Shown: in pieces, positions 1-13,100 of the stretch
Numbering within the stretch: the stretch's first letter is position 1
Layout of the letters: every line of letters starts with the position of its first letter
From: Ascaris suum
Taxonomy: Eukaryota > Nematoda > Chromadorea > Rhabditida > Ascarididae
Assembly (NCBI GenBank): GCA_013433145.1
Contig: CM024169.1
Span: forward strand, 8,626,817 to 8,690,816
Direction: 5' to 3'
DNA: 64,000 nt
Program-made: the position numbers and the translations under genes
The notes under the pieces: model-generated
Told to the model about the DNA's origin: nothing
What the model saw: the letters and a program-made list of their open reading frames with translations, nothing else
The model's database searches: none

Positions 1-3000
1 CATAGTGTTAAGGTTCAGTTTTTGTATTCACTGTGATTTCCAAAGGGAAAGTGTTCACACTATGCATCTTATGCACGGTCACGACATCCCTCTACGTTGT
101 TGGCTCCCGAGACTCCAAAAATGTCAGCTGCTTGCCGGCCGAAAGTAGTTCGTTAAAACCAAAATTACTTTGCTCCAATGAATTTTGAGACACCGATCGG
201 TTAACGATGTGAAGCATCAGTTCCGGATGCAATCGAAAAAGGCGGAAAGAAGTCAAAATGGAAGCCTGATAGCTAAAAACCAACTTAAACTTCGGTTTCC
301 GACGAATGCGACCGGAGTTCGGTCGGGTCGGTTACCGCTGCTAGTTCACGTCTAGCCATATGTTTGAAACGTTTATGTGATTGGCTGTCTTTCGATAAGC
401 GATTCATATAAAGCTAGAGAGACTCAGAAAAGAGCTACCATCCATGTTTCTCATTTTTAGGGGTGTACTTCTTTTAGAATAAAGCAGAAACCTGCAGACA
501 TATGCTTTTTCAATGAATAAGTCGGATTCGACCACTCCCTCTCTTGGATCTTTACAAACCTGTTTAAGTGAATCATATGAATTTTTTGGGAGGGAGGGCA
601 AATATCATGGAGAAGAATTTTCGTAAACATTGGGGTTGAAGAGTAATAAAGGGTAAATTTTCATTGTGCGTGTCCAGGGTGTGTTATATGTCGTAAGGTG
701 TGTTCATGTTATTGTCAGTACTGCTTGTGCTGGCTGCTGGTGGTCGCATTTGCGATAAGTGTAAACTCTCGTGAATTAGTGCCGTTTAGTTTATTCAGGT
801 GTTTGCGGCGTTAAGTTTGCGGTCTGGCATATTCAATCGTCAACTTGCATATAAACGGTTCACTTAGCAAATTCTGAGGTGCACGTATGCACATGGACGT
901 GATCGCTGGAGGCTGTGTTGCTGATCAGGTGATGCACACAGGCATGAACCTTTATTGGCGAAACATTTTCGATTATGACCCCATCAACCCTAAGGTATTG
1001 TAGTCATAAGGGATGCTCGTTGCAGTGACGGAAGAGGCAGAACGATAGCGAAGATCATACTAGCGGAATAGCGGTATGCCAGTAGTATGTCCTATTCAAA
1101 GAAAATCGCGTATAATATTGCAGAAATCAGACAGCGCTTTGACGATGACAAACAGTGACCATAGCAATGTATCACGATCCGACGCCGATAAACACTTGTG
1201 GAGACAACGTGTCGTGGATGGGGATTGTATTCGTCAAGGCGGTAAGACAGTTCGACAGTAGACCGACATGTGGTTAAGGATGATTTTGCTTAGAGTTTGT
1301 TGTTGTTTTATTTTTGTTTGCCGCCTTTAGAATTTTAGTGTGTTTCTTGCCCTCCTTAGGACAGAACAATCTCAAGACATTCTAGCTGTCGCTTACGAAA
1401 CCTAGTTTGAAAACTCGTCCGACGTCTGTTGAAATAAGCAATGTTAGTGGAATGCCCTTTCTCACATTTTTTGCTTTTATTTTATATTACTGGCCTTTCG
1501 ACTGTTGTTCCCATTGCTTCTCCATCTCTTTCCTTCCCGAGTTTGTGTTCATTCATGTTCTGTTAGTTTCATCCAATCATGTTTCATCTGTCATAACTGT
1601 TGCGTTTCAGGAAGTATCTCAAAAGAGCTACATCACTGACATATGAGAATCTCGACGCGCTGAGTTCGCCCGTTGAGTTGCTACAATCCGACGAAATAAA
1701 CGGTTAGGATCTCGATTTTAATCATTGCAGGTAGACTCCAACCTTTCCACAATTGACATACATTATGCTCTCTTACATAAGCTTTGAGTATTGCAACGTT
1801 TTTTTGTTGCTCGATCTGATTTGCTGCTTTATTCACTTATTCTCTCACTAAGTGAAGTTAGGAATTTCTTCCACTGGTATCAGTTGAGTTTGAATCACTT
1901 GAATCTTCTTTTGAGATTAACGTGGTTTTTCTCATGGCAATTCCTTCCATATTTCACTAATTTCTTCCCTCCCGTTTTCTTTCGCCTCCTTTTCAGCCTT
2001 TGACCCCTCTCTCGCCTTGTCTTCAATCCACATGTGCTGCTTCTTCTGCTCATAAGCCTCAATAATGCCACCCCGCAATGATTTGCGAAAAGCATATTGC
2101 ATCGCTTAAAATGTGCTGCAAAAATGACCCATAAAGCATCGCTATTTTGCTGCTATTGAATAGTATCATAAAGTGCGCTTAATAAATGACACTGCAAATT
2201 GGTATTTATCGACCTCCGAAAGAACTCTGTCCCGATCCTACAATTCGAAGGAATCCAGAATCGATCTTCATTGGGACCAAAAGTTTTTCCGGCTTCGTGC
2301 ACTTCGAATCACGGAACTCGCCCGTGCATTTTTGGTCTGAAATTGCTTGAATATCGTCGCCTTGAGTTAGACCTCATAAAATAATCAAACCGGCCCGACG
2401 AACTGAATTTCATAGTATGTCGAGAGAATCCTGAAACTCAGGCATGTGGCAAAAAATTTTCATACAGACAGACCACTGCTGAGTACTTACAAAAACTAAA
2501 CACTCGAGGTTGCGACGCTTTCTACAGGAATATCGTAAAAACACAATTGCGAGAATTTAGGGATTTATAAAAAACTAAACAGTGAACACTAACAAGAAAG
2601 CAGCAAACAAAAAGAATGCCGTATTGGCGAAGCGTACGAATAAGGATCTTTCCATTAAGCAGCGCTCATGCATATGCTTGCATCGCAATCTCATTACTTC
2701 TCACTTGGCACACAATAAACTGTGGATTGAGCCATCTGTGTCGAATTTCTCTGCACTCTTCACTCCCTCCTCCTCCTTGTTATATGCAGCATAAAGTTGC
2801 TCCCAGCAACATAAAGAAAGTCGATACCATTGTTGCAATAACAATTATTTTCGAGCACAACTAATTCACTCAGAAATATTCCAAACAACGCACACGTCTA
2901 GATAAACGCCTAATAATCGAGGAAGGCTGCAGGAGAGTGCAAACATCCGAATGCAAGGCACAACTTCCCCGCTAAAAATGACTTTCCTCGACTTCATTTT

Positions 3001-6000
3001 CCTTTGTACATTGAAAAAGGCGATGAAGACCCGTTCTAGTAACTTAAGCATGCTTCTGCTAGCAATGTACATCAAAAACAGCACTGCGAAACCACCTAGG
3101 AAACGTAAAGCATTGACTGATCTGCACAAAATCCACTGACAGTCCGCCGACCGCGAACGTACCCAAAACTGGTGAGAGTCCGCACCTCGCGTTCACGAGT
3201 AAGTCCCTCCTCCCCCTTTTTTTAGACCCTACTAGAAATAAACATAAAAACGTGTCTCTTCACGCTACTCCGCCAGGAAGCGGGTACGTCGCAGATGACA
3301 CTCACGACTGCTAAAAAGCTGCAGAAAATTTGAACATATCGGCGGCTCTTCAAAAATTTTCAGCATATACTCCTCATCAAGGCTAAAATTCAGGAAATTC
3401 GAGTATGGTGTGGGCCTTTGCATTCTGACGCTACTCATAAAAGTTGAAACGAATCAGAATCGCTCAAGCTGCCCGCAGTGCTCCCCCTGCACACTATTCT
3501 CGGCTTGTACCCTCGCAAATCGCCCTACTTCTCCACGGCCATTCATTACGTAAGCGATCAGCTGCTCGCTGTTTCCACAGCACCCATATCAACCTACCTA
3601 AGCAATAGACCAGTTTACCTATCCCTCCCCATCAGATACCAATAGGCGAAGTCAATCTGCAGCCGGATTATTACATCAGCACAGAAGCCACTGAACCTAG
3701 GACAGGGGATAGCCGAGAGGGAAGAACAAAGACAAAATGCATTCTTCGGGTGGATCCTCTGCTTGTGCAGTGGATGCTGATTTTCACCATGGAAATCCGT
3801 GATGCATAACTCGACAAACAAAAGCACCCTTTTGCAGTAGATCAAAGTACTTGTTTTCTTCCGCATGGAAAAGTAGGTAGTTGTTGGCTATAGAGACGTG
3901 TCTGAGTGTACACCAGTCTCGTTCTGTACCACAAATTAGAAGGACAAATAACCTTCAGATTCCGCGAAACGAGTCAGCCCGGTGAATCGGACTTTAACCA
4001 ACATAACCAAAAATTGCTTTATTCATGCTGGACGATGCTCCGCTGATGACGTTTGACCACTCCCGAATTACCTCATCTCCCCTTCTCCCTTTCACCACAA
4101 AATACATGTCGAAAGCCTTCGCCGAAACCACCATCCTTTTTTCGGGTCTCCAAAAAAGAGAATGCAAAAGAAGCGAAAACTGTAGCGGGGAAAGTGGTAG
4201 GCGAATAGGAGGGCGGATATTCTATAAACTCGCCTCAAGGAGTGGATATTCGAGACATGAAGCGCAAGAATCTGTGTGTAATGTCTTGACTTAAAACTTC
4301 TACCTCCGGTGGCTAATACCAATATTACATCCAATACTGGTAATACGCCTTTTATTGGAATCACAGTGCACTGCAAAAAAAAACGTAGCCGATTTCAGCA
4401 TTCCACTCAGCACCTAGTTGTCTAGTTGTATCAACTTTTGGCATTTCTCTCGTATTTATTGGCTGACGTTGAAAATATTCATTGCTTTCGGTTTTAATCC
4501 GCCAACAGGAAACATCTATAAAGGTTAGCAAAGTAACTGCCCGATAACAATGGAAATACTTCGGAAAACATAGATAACATCACAGAGAATTTTGAAATTA
4601 AAAAACGCGTCGCAAAATGAAATGAAACAAAACGAATGACATTAAAGATATGCATACATAGGAGGTGAGGGCTAAATCACTGCACTCTCGCTTATATAAA
4701 ACGATACGATAAGAACCTTGCCAAACCACTTTTACCTATCATCCTCTCCCCCTCCCCTCTTCCCTCAATCATAATAAAAACCTGACAAAACCGCTATTTA
4801 CTAGAGCGCTAAAATCCCCCAACCATCGGATCCATAAGGGGGCCAAGGGAGCATAAAAGTGAAGCAGTTCAGCCGCTAAAAAATCGTTCCTTGCATTTCC
4901 AACCGACAATAAATAATAAATAGACATAAATACAAGACGAAGAGATCCCAATTGCAACGAGCCCCGTACATCGTGAAAACACTACACTCTTCTTCTTGCA
5001 AACTTCGATCTTACACAAAGCAATAAAACCCATGTGAACCGAGGATAACCACAACCACATAGTCGTCGAGCTCTGCAATTCAGTAAGAAGCTTGTGCAAA
5101 TTTGGATACCACTCCGAATTCTCGACTACTATATCCTCAGATCCTTTTTTAATGCAACATCGACGGGCAGCCATGGTCACTGGGACCTATCTAGACGCTG
5201 AAACTCTAGGTCCCTCCTCGATTTTCATCAAAAGATGTTTAAGAAGGTTTTTGCACACGATGAAGATACATCAAGCCCAAGATACCAAACAGCACCATGG
5301 GTTGGGAGAAGAGATAGGAGGCCTAAAGGTAAGCGCAACTAAAATAAAACTGACGACTGTGCACTGCATACCAGACGCCCCCCTGTACCTGATAATCACT
5401 ACATAAACGTCTACTCCATAACTATTGGTGAAAACGCTAGGTCACAAGTTCCTATCCACAGATTGGACCCTTTAACTAGGGAAACTCCAGTGTCGACAAC
5501 AAAAGACGATGAACTGCGGTCTTCCCATGGCTACATAATAAATCAATCCTCGAAACTGAACAATGTACGCATCAGTAGTCATGCGAAGTGCATAAATACA
5601 ATACAACATACGCATCGCATCAAGCAGTCACAACGTCCACAACAATCGACCTCACCAGTCGAGATGCCCTTCTGCAGATGGCGAGAAAGCGGAAATTGAA
5701 AGAACCTCGATTAACAATGAGCGTTGATGCAAAGATAAACAATAAGAATGATCAGAAGGAATCAAGCAAACTCCAAGATAGATGAACACAATCACCCATT
5801 GTACAACATTGTACATATAAAGAACACAGCCAACGGCAATCGACCGTTACAATTACAGGCTAAGGAAGAAAAGAACGCCGCATTTCTGTGATCGTCATTC
5901 CGAATCGGCGCCCTCATCGTTATGCCTGAAAGGAAAGGTGTACATCGGACAACGGTGATTCTAAAATCCCTCCTCGCTTGTGACGCAACTGCTGACATGT

Positions 6001-7102
6001 GAGGACTAAGACTGATCATAATTAACTGCAAATATGTCCTAGTTAGAACCGGCATGCTCAATTTTGACTAATGCTCTGCCCATAAAAATCCTTGCTAAAA
6101 ATCCCCGAACCTCAGGTCTCTTCAATTTCTGGAAGGCCGAATGACAGAGACGAGAGAATCTCTGCTGCGAAAATGTCGGTTTCCACTAATAACAGTAGTG
6201 GTGACAAACAACATTAGTGATAGCATCAGATGGAGCAGGCAGTGCAGGCAAAGAGTACTGATAACGAACAGCTGTGCTAGCAATAACAAGGTACTAGCAG
6301 CACTGACTCGTTGTTTGATGAGTGCATTGTTTCTTAACTGTCCATTTTCGTTGGCCAAATACTTACAGGGGAAGATTGGCGTTCAACCGGCCAAACTTTC
6401 TGAATGATGACTCGCCTAACAAACCCGCATATTCAGTAAGACAGCATCTAGCATTCGTCCATGTAGCTGCTCTTTACTCTTGATGGCAAACACTAATAAA
6501 TATAATAGCAATGGCAGTAGTGAAACTTTTTATGGCCTTATTTCAATTCTTTCCTATGCTCTGTAGGAACTCAAGTAGGAGTGGGCAACAGTAACTCGAG
6601 TAGCAGCAGCGGCAGGCGCCAAAAGTTTAAGGATTAGATTCTATTCAAAAGTCCCGAAGTTGAAGATTCCTGAGTTTGAGAGCACTGCACTTTTTCAGAA
6701 AGCCCAGAGTTAGACGGCCGCCCAGAATTGCATAGCCACAAGCCTAGACATCATCTCACCTCTCGTTCGATCTGTCAATGCCCTCGCCTGTCCACTCACC
6801 TATTTTGACATAGCCATAGCTGAAATTTACCTAAAATGACCTGCGGCAACACCAACAATACAACACAATGTTAGTCGATGAAACGCGACTTTCCGAATCT
6901 CAGAGAGACTCTTGAAGGTGCACAGAACGCATCATTGGATCAAGTTACTTAAGAATACTTTAAATAGAATATCTTATATGTTCGTCACATCTAGCTGGGC
7001 ATGGTATACTTCTTCTTCCGCTCTCCTTAGATTTTTAGCTATAGATTCGCAGATGATGCCGCCGCCTAAATTCCACTAAAAACAGTAAAAGAAAAACTCT
7101 GA
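1..7102. other. Stretch with no supportable gene
   Basis: I read this stretch on both strands and found no chain of exons with matching phases and no recognisable domain. The open frames are short and lack homology I can name. The longest are about 100 codons, near 4.9-5.4 kb on both strands, and look like chance frames. The right part is the 3' flank of the lin-23 gene, which ends at 7103; I see no clear AATAAA close to its stop. The stretch may contain 3' UTR, regulatory DNA, or small exons of a gene lying mostly outside the window. Confidence 0.5.
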
Positions 7103-10100
7103 TTACCTGACTTCGACAGCAAGCGCTAAATTGTGAAATTCCTCAGGCGCCAGTGGTGCTCTCTGATCCTCATTCAATTGGGCACCTCCACCAAATGCGT
7201 CCTCTTCTGAAATGCGAAAGTCACTTTTATATTTGAACGGATCAACATCTTGGATCCACTGCCATAAGGTATCGTGGAACCTCACCAACTGCACCCAACT
7301 TCTACTGAACGTCACTGAAAGTATTTAAAAACTGGTACAGTAAAAATAGAAACTTTCTATGCACTTCTGCAAATTTGCATTCACAGTAGTGTCATCTGTG
7401 TGCGTTATGTATGTGCATCTGTTTGTTCGATCATTCCAATCCAGCACGAAGCAATGGAACTGCACCTGAGAAATTTAGCGGCTGTAGCGAGACCACAAGG
7501 TGCTCTTCGAATGCCACATTTCATTTCAACGTATTAATTCCGAAAATATTAAACAGTAGAAAAGATCTGCAAGCATTCTAACCAATCACATCTGCTTCGC
7601 ACCAAACTCATCATGAAACAACGGATCTGCGAAAAATCTGTGGCCAGGTTGACTAAGAAATAAAGAAATCACCTCACATGTAAGTGGAATGCAAAAATGC
7701 ATAACACGTCAGCTTCTCTGGCACGCTTCCCCGTTTGTCAGTGGTCACACATTCATATCTGATGCCGCCTCTCTAAGCTGTTTTGCATTCCCTGCTCAAT
7801 GTTCCTTCGCATGACACAATTTGAATACAACCTTCCAATACAACAGCATCTACTTTAAAAAAAGCAGGAACTACCTCACCTACTACCTCATTTTGTTTTA
7901 CCACCTTCGATCGCCGAAAACTTTCTTGGATTTGCACTTATTATGGCAGGCTGAATATCCTGTCACTCATTGCTAACAGTGGGAACCAAGGCATTACTGT
8001 GGCGTCGCGTCTTTGCGAAGACCAAAGACGCACAAGATGAGCCACAAACCCCATAATCCTTAACAGTTCCAACGCTAAAGGGATGGCAGAATACCCAAAA
8101 AAAATCCTTACACCCCGATAACCTTCATTCGATTATGCTAATTCCCCATCCAACTTCCAAATTTTGGCTTTACAACAGGTTGCCACAAAGACACACGACA
8201 GAAAACCGCAAAACTTTACCGTTTTCGGAAGGATCTTCATCTAGAGGAGGGCGCATATTGTTGATTGGTGAGCTGGAGGCGAGGGGGGCAAACGACAGCT
8301 GCGAACGACGTGAACTCTCCGACGCCGCAGATCCATCGGAGAAGACTCCCTCTACGCGTGGATTCAGAAAGTCCCAAATGAGGATCGTATCATCGTGCGA
8401 TGAGGATACTATTTGAAATTCGTCAAACTGCAGACGGAAGACACGGCCCGTATGCTCCTGAAAGGAAACTTTTGAACGGCAAATGACGAACACCAACCGC
8501 CCTACCTCAGCCTCACCGAACATAGTTGCATTCATCGAGTCACTCACTTTCCACGTCTTCACATTTCAGATGGTGCAATGAATAAACAAACAGCGCGACA
8601 CACGCTTTCGCATTTTGCGGATCCACCCAAGCAGCAAAGTTTACCAAAATTGATATATGCGCGCCATGTGGAGTATTTTTGGGCCGTTCCCACTATCCAT
8701 CCACAAAGATTCGTTTTTCTGCAGAACATATAAAGATACCATTCCGGTAATTTCTTCCAGCTCAAGAGCCGATGAAGGCAGAACTGCGAACATGATGGAC
8801 ATAAATCCACAAGCAGGCGACTTCTCCATCATACTGCAGTTTGGTCCACCAACTTCGTAAAAAATACTGATATTTAATGAGGAAAAAAAACTTGCAGAGA
8901 CTTGCACTGGTGTAAAAATATATGCTGAAATTCCCCAGTCTATAAATTCTCTCATAAGATGAACAGTCATGGCATAGAAGGTCACAAAAATCAGTCCTGT
9001 TCCTCGGTTATATCAAGCAAATTTCGTAGTCGCAACTTTAGCAGTTCGCCAACTGAAACTTCCAGAAAGATAGATGCAGATGATATGCATATGCACAGAC
9101 ATGATGTCGTTATAACGCTCTTTTGCGCAGCCAGTTTACAAAAGAATAAAAAAGAACGCAATACTATCTCATAAGCGGCTTTCCTGTGTTGCCCCATCTA
9201 AAACATTTATGGCCGGTAGAGGAACAAGACTGATTTGTGAAGTGATCTCCTACGAATACTTCAAAAAACAGAAAAAGTGCTAAGATGTCTCAATGAATTT
9301 GCCCTCATCAAATACGTCCTCTACGACTCTGATTGTACTCAACAAATTTCATCTCGATCACCCTTTTGACTCCTCTTTTGAAACAAATATGAATACAGAT
9401 AGACATAACAAGGCACAATGACGATGCCGTCACAACGGAAGCTTTATAAAAGTGAGTAAAAACAAAGAATGCACATTTTAATTTTAATGAATGTAAAGTT
9501 GCATTCAAAAATTTACAGGTAAGTTTTGTGGTGATAAACGTGACAACGCAAAAAAGTAAGCATACCACAAGGGTTCTCAAATAGACCCGTTCAGGAGGTG
9601 ACTGTGGATCGAGTGCCGCTTGCATATCCCATATTTTGATCTTTCTGCAATTCAGATACTCTCCGCAATGACTTGTTCTTTAAATTGGATGGGGCGTTAA
9701 AGCAAGGCTAAAGGAGACGTTGAATTCAGGCCAACAATCTTACGACAAACTGCTGATGTTAGTTTCTAAATCCACTAGATGTACTTAAGTATTTCATTAC
9801 TGAGCAACACTGGCGATGCTAAAAGCAAATCTGTTTACTTTAACTTCCAAGAAGTATTACCTCTATTCTACGATTCGTGTTGAAATATATCTCTTCACTC
9901 ATATTTCGTGTGTGTTTTTGGAAAATACTTATTATATGGTTTCCAAAGATCAAACATTCTGGGATATTATTTTAACAACCGACCATATGAAGGAACAATT
10001 TGCACAGAGGAAAGCCAATAGTTGAGTTCTCATACCCATCGCTGTGTCACCACACATTACAAAGCACTATTTATCAATGAGTATAAAAATTGCCAAAATT

Positions 10101-13100
10101 CTCGACTCTCAAACAGCCTCAAATTAAAATCATCATTCAAAAGTACAAAAAGCAATAAGAAAATGAATTACCCATCGTAAGCACCGCTAACAATTCGCTT
10201 CGAGTCAAAACGAATACATCGTACGAGATCCTCGTGACCAGTCAAAACGCGAAGACATGCACCCAACTCAATATCCCATAACCTATCATTAATATCAGCA
10301 TTACATATATATTTTTTTACACAAAGATAGTCTTTGCAACACTGAACGTTAGAGAGTGCAAGGAAAAAGACCCAAGGAACACTCTTTTAATCTACAGCTG
10401 TTTTTCTGAATGATTTCATTCAACACGATTATTTCGATATTCCTCGAAAAGCAGAAGACCGAAAAGTTTCTCGAAGAATAAAACATACCGTATTGTATTA
10501 TCACTAGAACCCGAAACGACTAGCCGGTCGCGGTACTGTAAGCAAGCAATCCCTCGTTTATGACCATTCAACGTCCGCACAAATTCACATGTGTCCGCAC
10601 TCCACACCTCAAAAGCATAAGGTGTTAGTGAGTTAAAATCGGGCTTCCCGCAAACGTTTTACACAGGAATTAATACGCCTTTCCCAATTTCCTCGCTCTC
10701 TCGCACATTTGTTCTCTCGCCTCCACTTCAACCAAACATACTTTACAGGTAAAAACGTTACCTCCTCCTAATAAATAAAGAAAAAAAAATCCAGCGCCGC
10801 TATTGGTTCATATACTATTCCGAATGCTCCTAATTACCTTGAAAAATATGCGCATCAGCATAACTGTGAGATCTTCATGAACGCCAGCTTAGTGAAGATA
10901 AAGAAAAAAGGCCCTAAACTGATAACAGCTGGCGGCCTTATGCCCTTTTTGGAATGTTATTCCGCCTGACAACCTTTTAGACTGCTGCAGATAATCACAG
11001 TGGTTGCATGAGGACGAGGCTGTACACAGTTGTATCAAAAAGTGCGTTATGCAAATGTTAAGCTCAAATAACACAACAAATGCGAAAAGAATTGCTATGA
11101 CATGTGCAGTGTAATGTTGTTTAGTGACCGTCGCAGCCGGTCTATGTCCACCAAACTCAAAAAAATAATACAACAAAATTAGGTCAGCCGTTTTTTTCGC
11201 TCACGGGAGACCCGTATATTCAAATAACCGAGCAAACAGATTACAACTTATTCTTTCTCCATATCATACGTTAGCTCTTTCATAAGCAATGGATAAACGG
11301 CTTGAACTGTGCATGTCGTAAAGAACATAGGGCAGTGTGAAGTATGCAGAGGAGCACGTGTTGCACAGTGGAAATGTGAAAGGCTCCATAGTGCTTATAT
11401 ATGGAAAAAGCGGAATGATTTTATGTTCAAACAAAGCAGAATGAAAATTTAGAAGAAAGCCGGTTAGCCCACCTTAATAGTCCTATCGCCAGACGCCGAA
11501 ACAATGTAAGTTTGATCAAAGTCGACAACATTAACGGCAGCACGATGACCGACGAGGATGCGTCGTAGGTTGATCTCCTTCGGGGTGACCATATCCCAAA
11601 CAGCTATCGAACGGTCTTTCGAGCTGCAATTTACGCTACGAAAATCACCTCGAGCACAGGTCTTTCTCAAACGCGTGCTTGTTGAATATTGCAAATCCGT
11701 TCTTTACTGAGAACTTCAAGGTTTCAAATAGACATTAGGGGAAAGAATAATGCTGTAATACAAAAACGCCCGGCAGAATGACTCTAAAAGATCAGGAACT
11801 TCTCCAACACGAATGCATAAGTTGAACGCAGCACGCTTTGAAGTATTTCGCCTCTGAATTTTCGACCACCGCAGTATCACTCGTTCAACTTGGCTTGGAA
11901 AAGACATTCCTGGTGTTATGTTTGGCCGTTTGAAATATTACGTATAAAAATATAGAAACGTACCATTATCGATAGAACGGCTGCCAATGAAAACTAAATC
12001 TCATGAAACTGATTAAAATCAAAACTCGCTCCGAAAATCATTTCCCTCCCTTCCTCATGATGAAAAAAAATTAAGGAAGAACGAAGAGATACTGGACTAA
12101 AGCTCGGCACCAAAGAAACAAAAAGCAGGCCGACGCACAAAATGGAGAAGCTGCATCATACAGCCCGATACGACAGGTGCTTGTTGTATTTCCGCAATAA
12201 ACTCTGTAACGTTTTCAGTAGACGTCAGACATATACTTTAGAATGTACGAATGTGCTTAGTCCTGAGATGGGGGAGAGGGGGAGGTTCCGTTCAGGAATC
12301 GCAAAAATCAAAGTGAAGAAATTTGGTGATCTAATCAACATCGTACGATGATCATTAGCCCTATTGTGTCCAGTACCGTCAGTCCCTCGAAAAGTTATTA
12401 ATGCTCAATGAATGTGTAAGATGTGAGGTCAATTTTACTCAAAAACGGGTCGAATGTAGGCGAAATGTAGACCAGTATATCGAGATCAGCACACTTGGCA
12501 GGTTTCATAATGAAAAACACAATACTAGATCTGCCACAATCTTTGAAAAAAATGTTAGAATGCGTGTTGTATTACCGCACTTCTCCACTTATTTGCGGGC
12601 AATTAAATGACTCAAAACTTTCGTGCGCGAACTCAATCTCCTAAGACCGATTATTAATGAAATCATTCGCAACGGAATTTTGCTTATTATTAGAACTTCA
12701 GTGGCTTACACTCGAAATCATGGGATAGGTGAGCAGATGCATGCAAAAATACGTGGGATAACGTCGTCACAAGTCACTTAGCAAACCAAAAAATTAAAAG
12801 AAGTAAAAAACTAAACGGTTGACTTAGACTGTGTCGTCAAGGACATGAATCGATAGACGAGCATTATCGAATGTGCGCAAAAATGAAACGTAAATAGCGA
12901 GAAATGAAACAAACCATGTAACCATCATGCCGTTCTGGAATCGTAAATGCAATACTGCTTCCGCATGATGGATCAACGTATGCAACTCTTCACCCGTATT
13001 CACATCCCATACCCTGTAACCAACGTAAAGGTAACTTATGTAAATGAGCTCAAAATAATGTGATAAGCAAAAAAAGCAGCCAGTTAAAACATCTAACGAC

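Noticed and set aside
4869..5406. Overlapping frames of about 100 codons on both strands
   Set aside because: No motif, no splice partner, ordinary composition; equally open on both strands, so probably chance.
8135..8416. Plus-strand frame of 93 codons
   Set aside because: Antisense of lin-23 exon 12.
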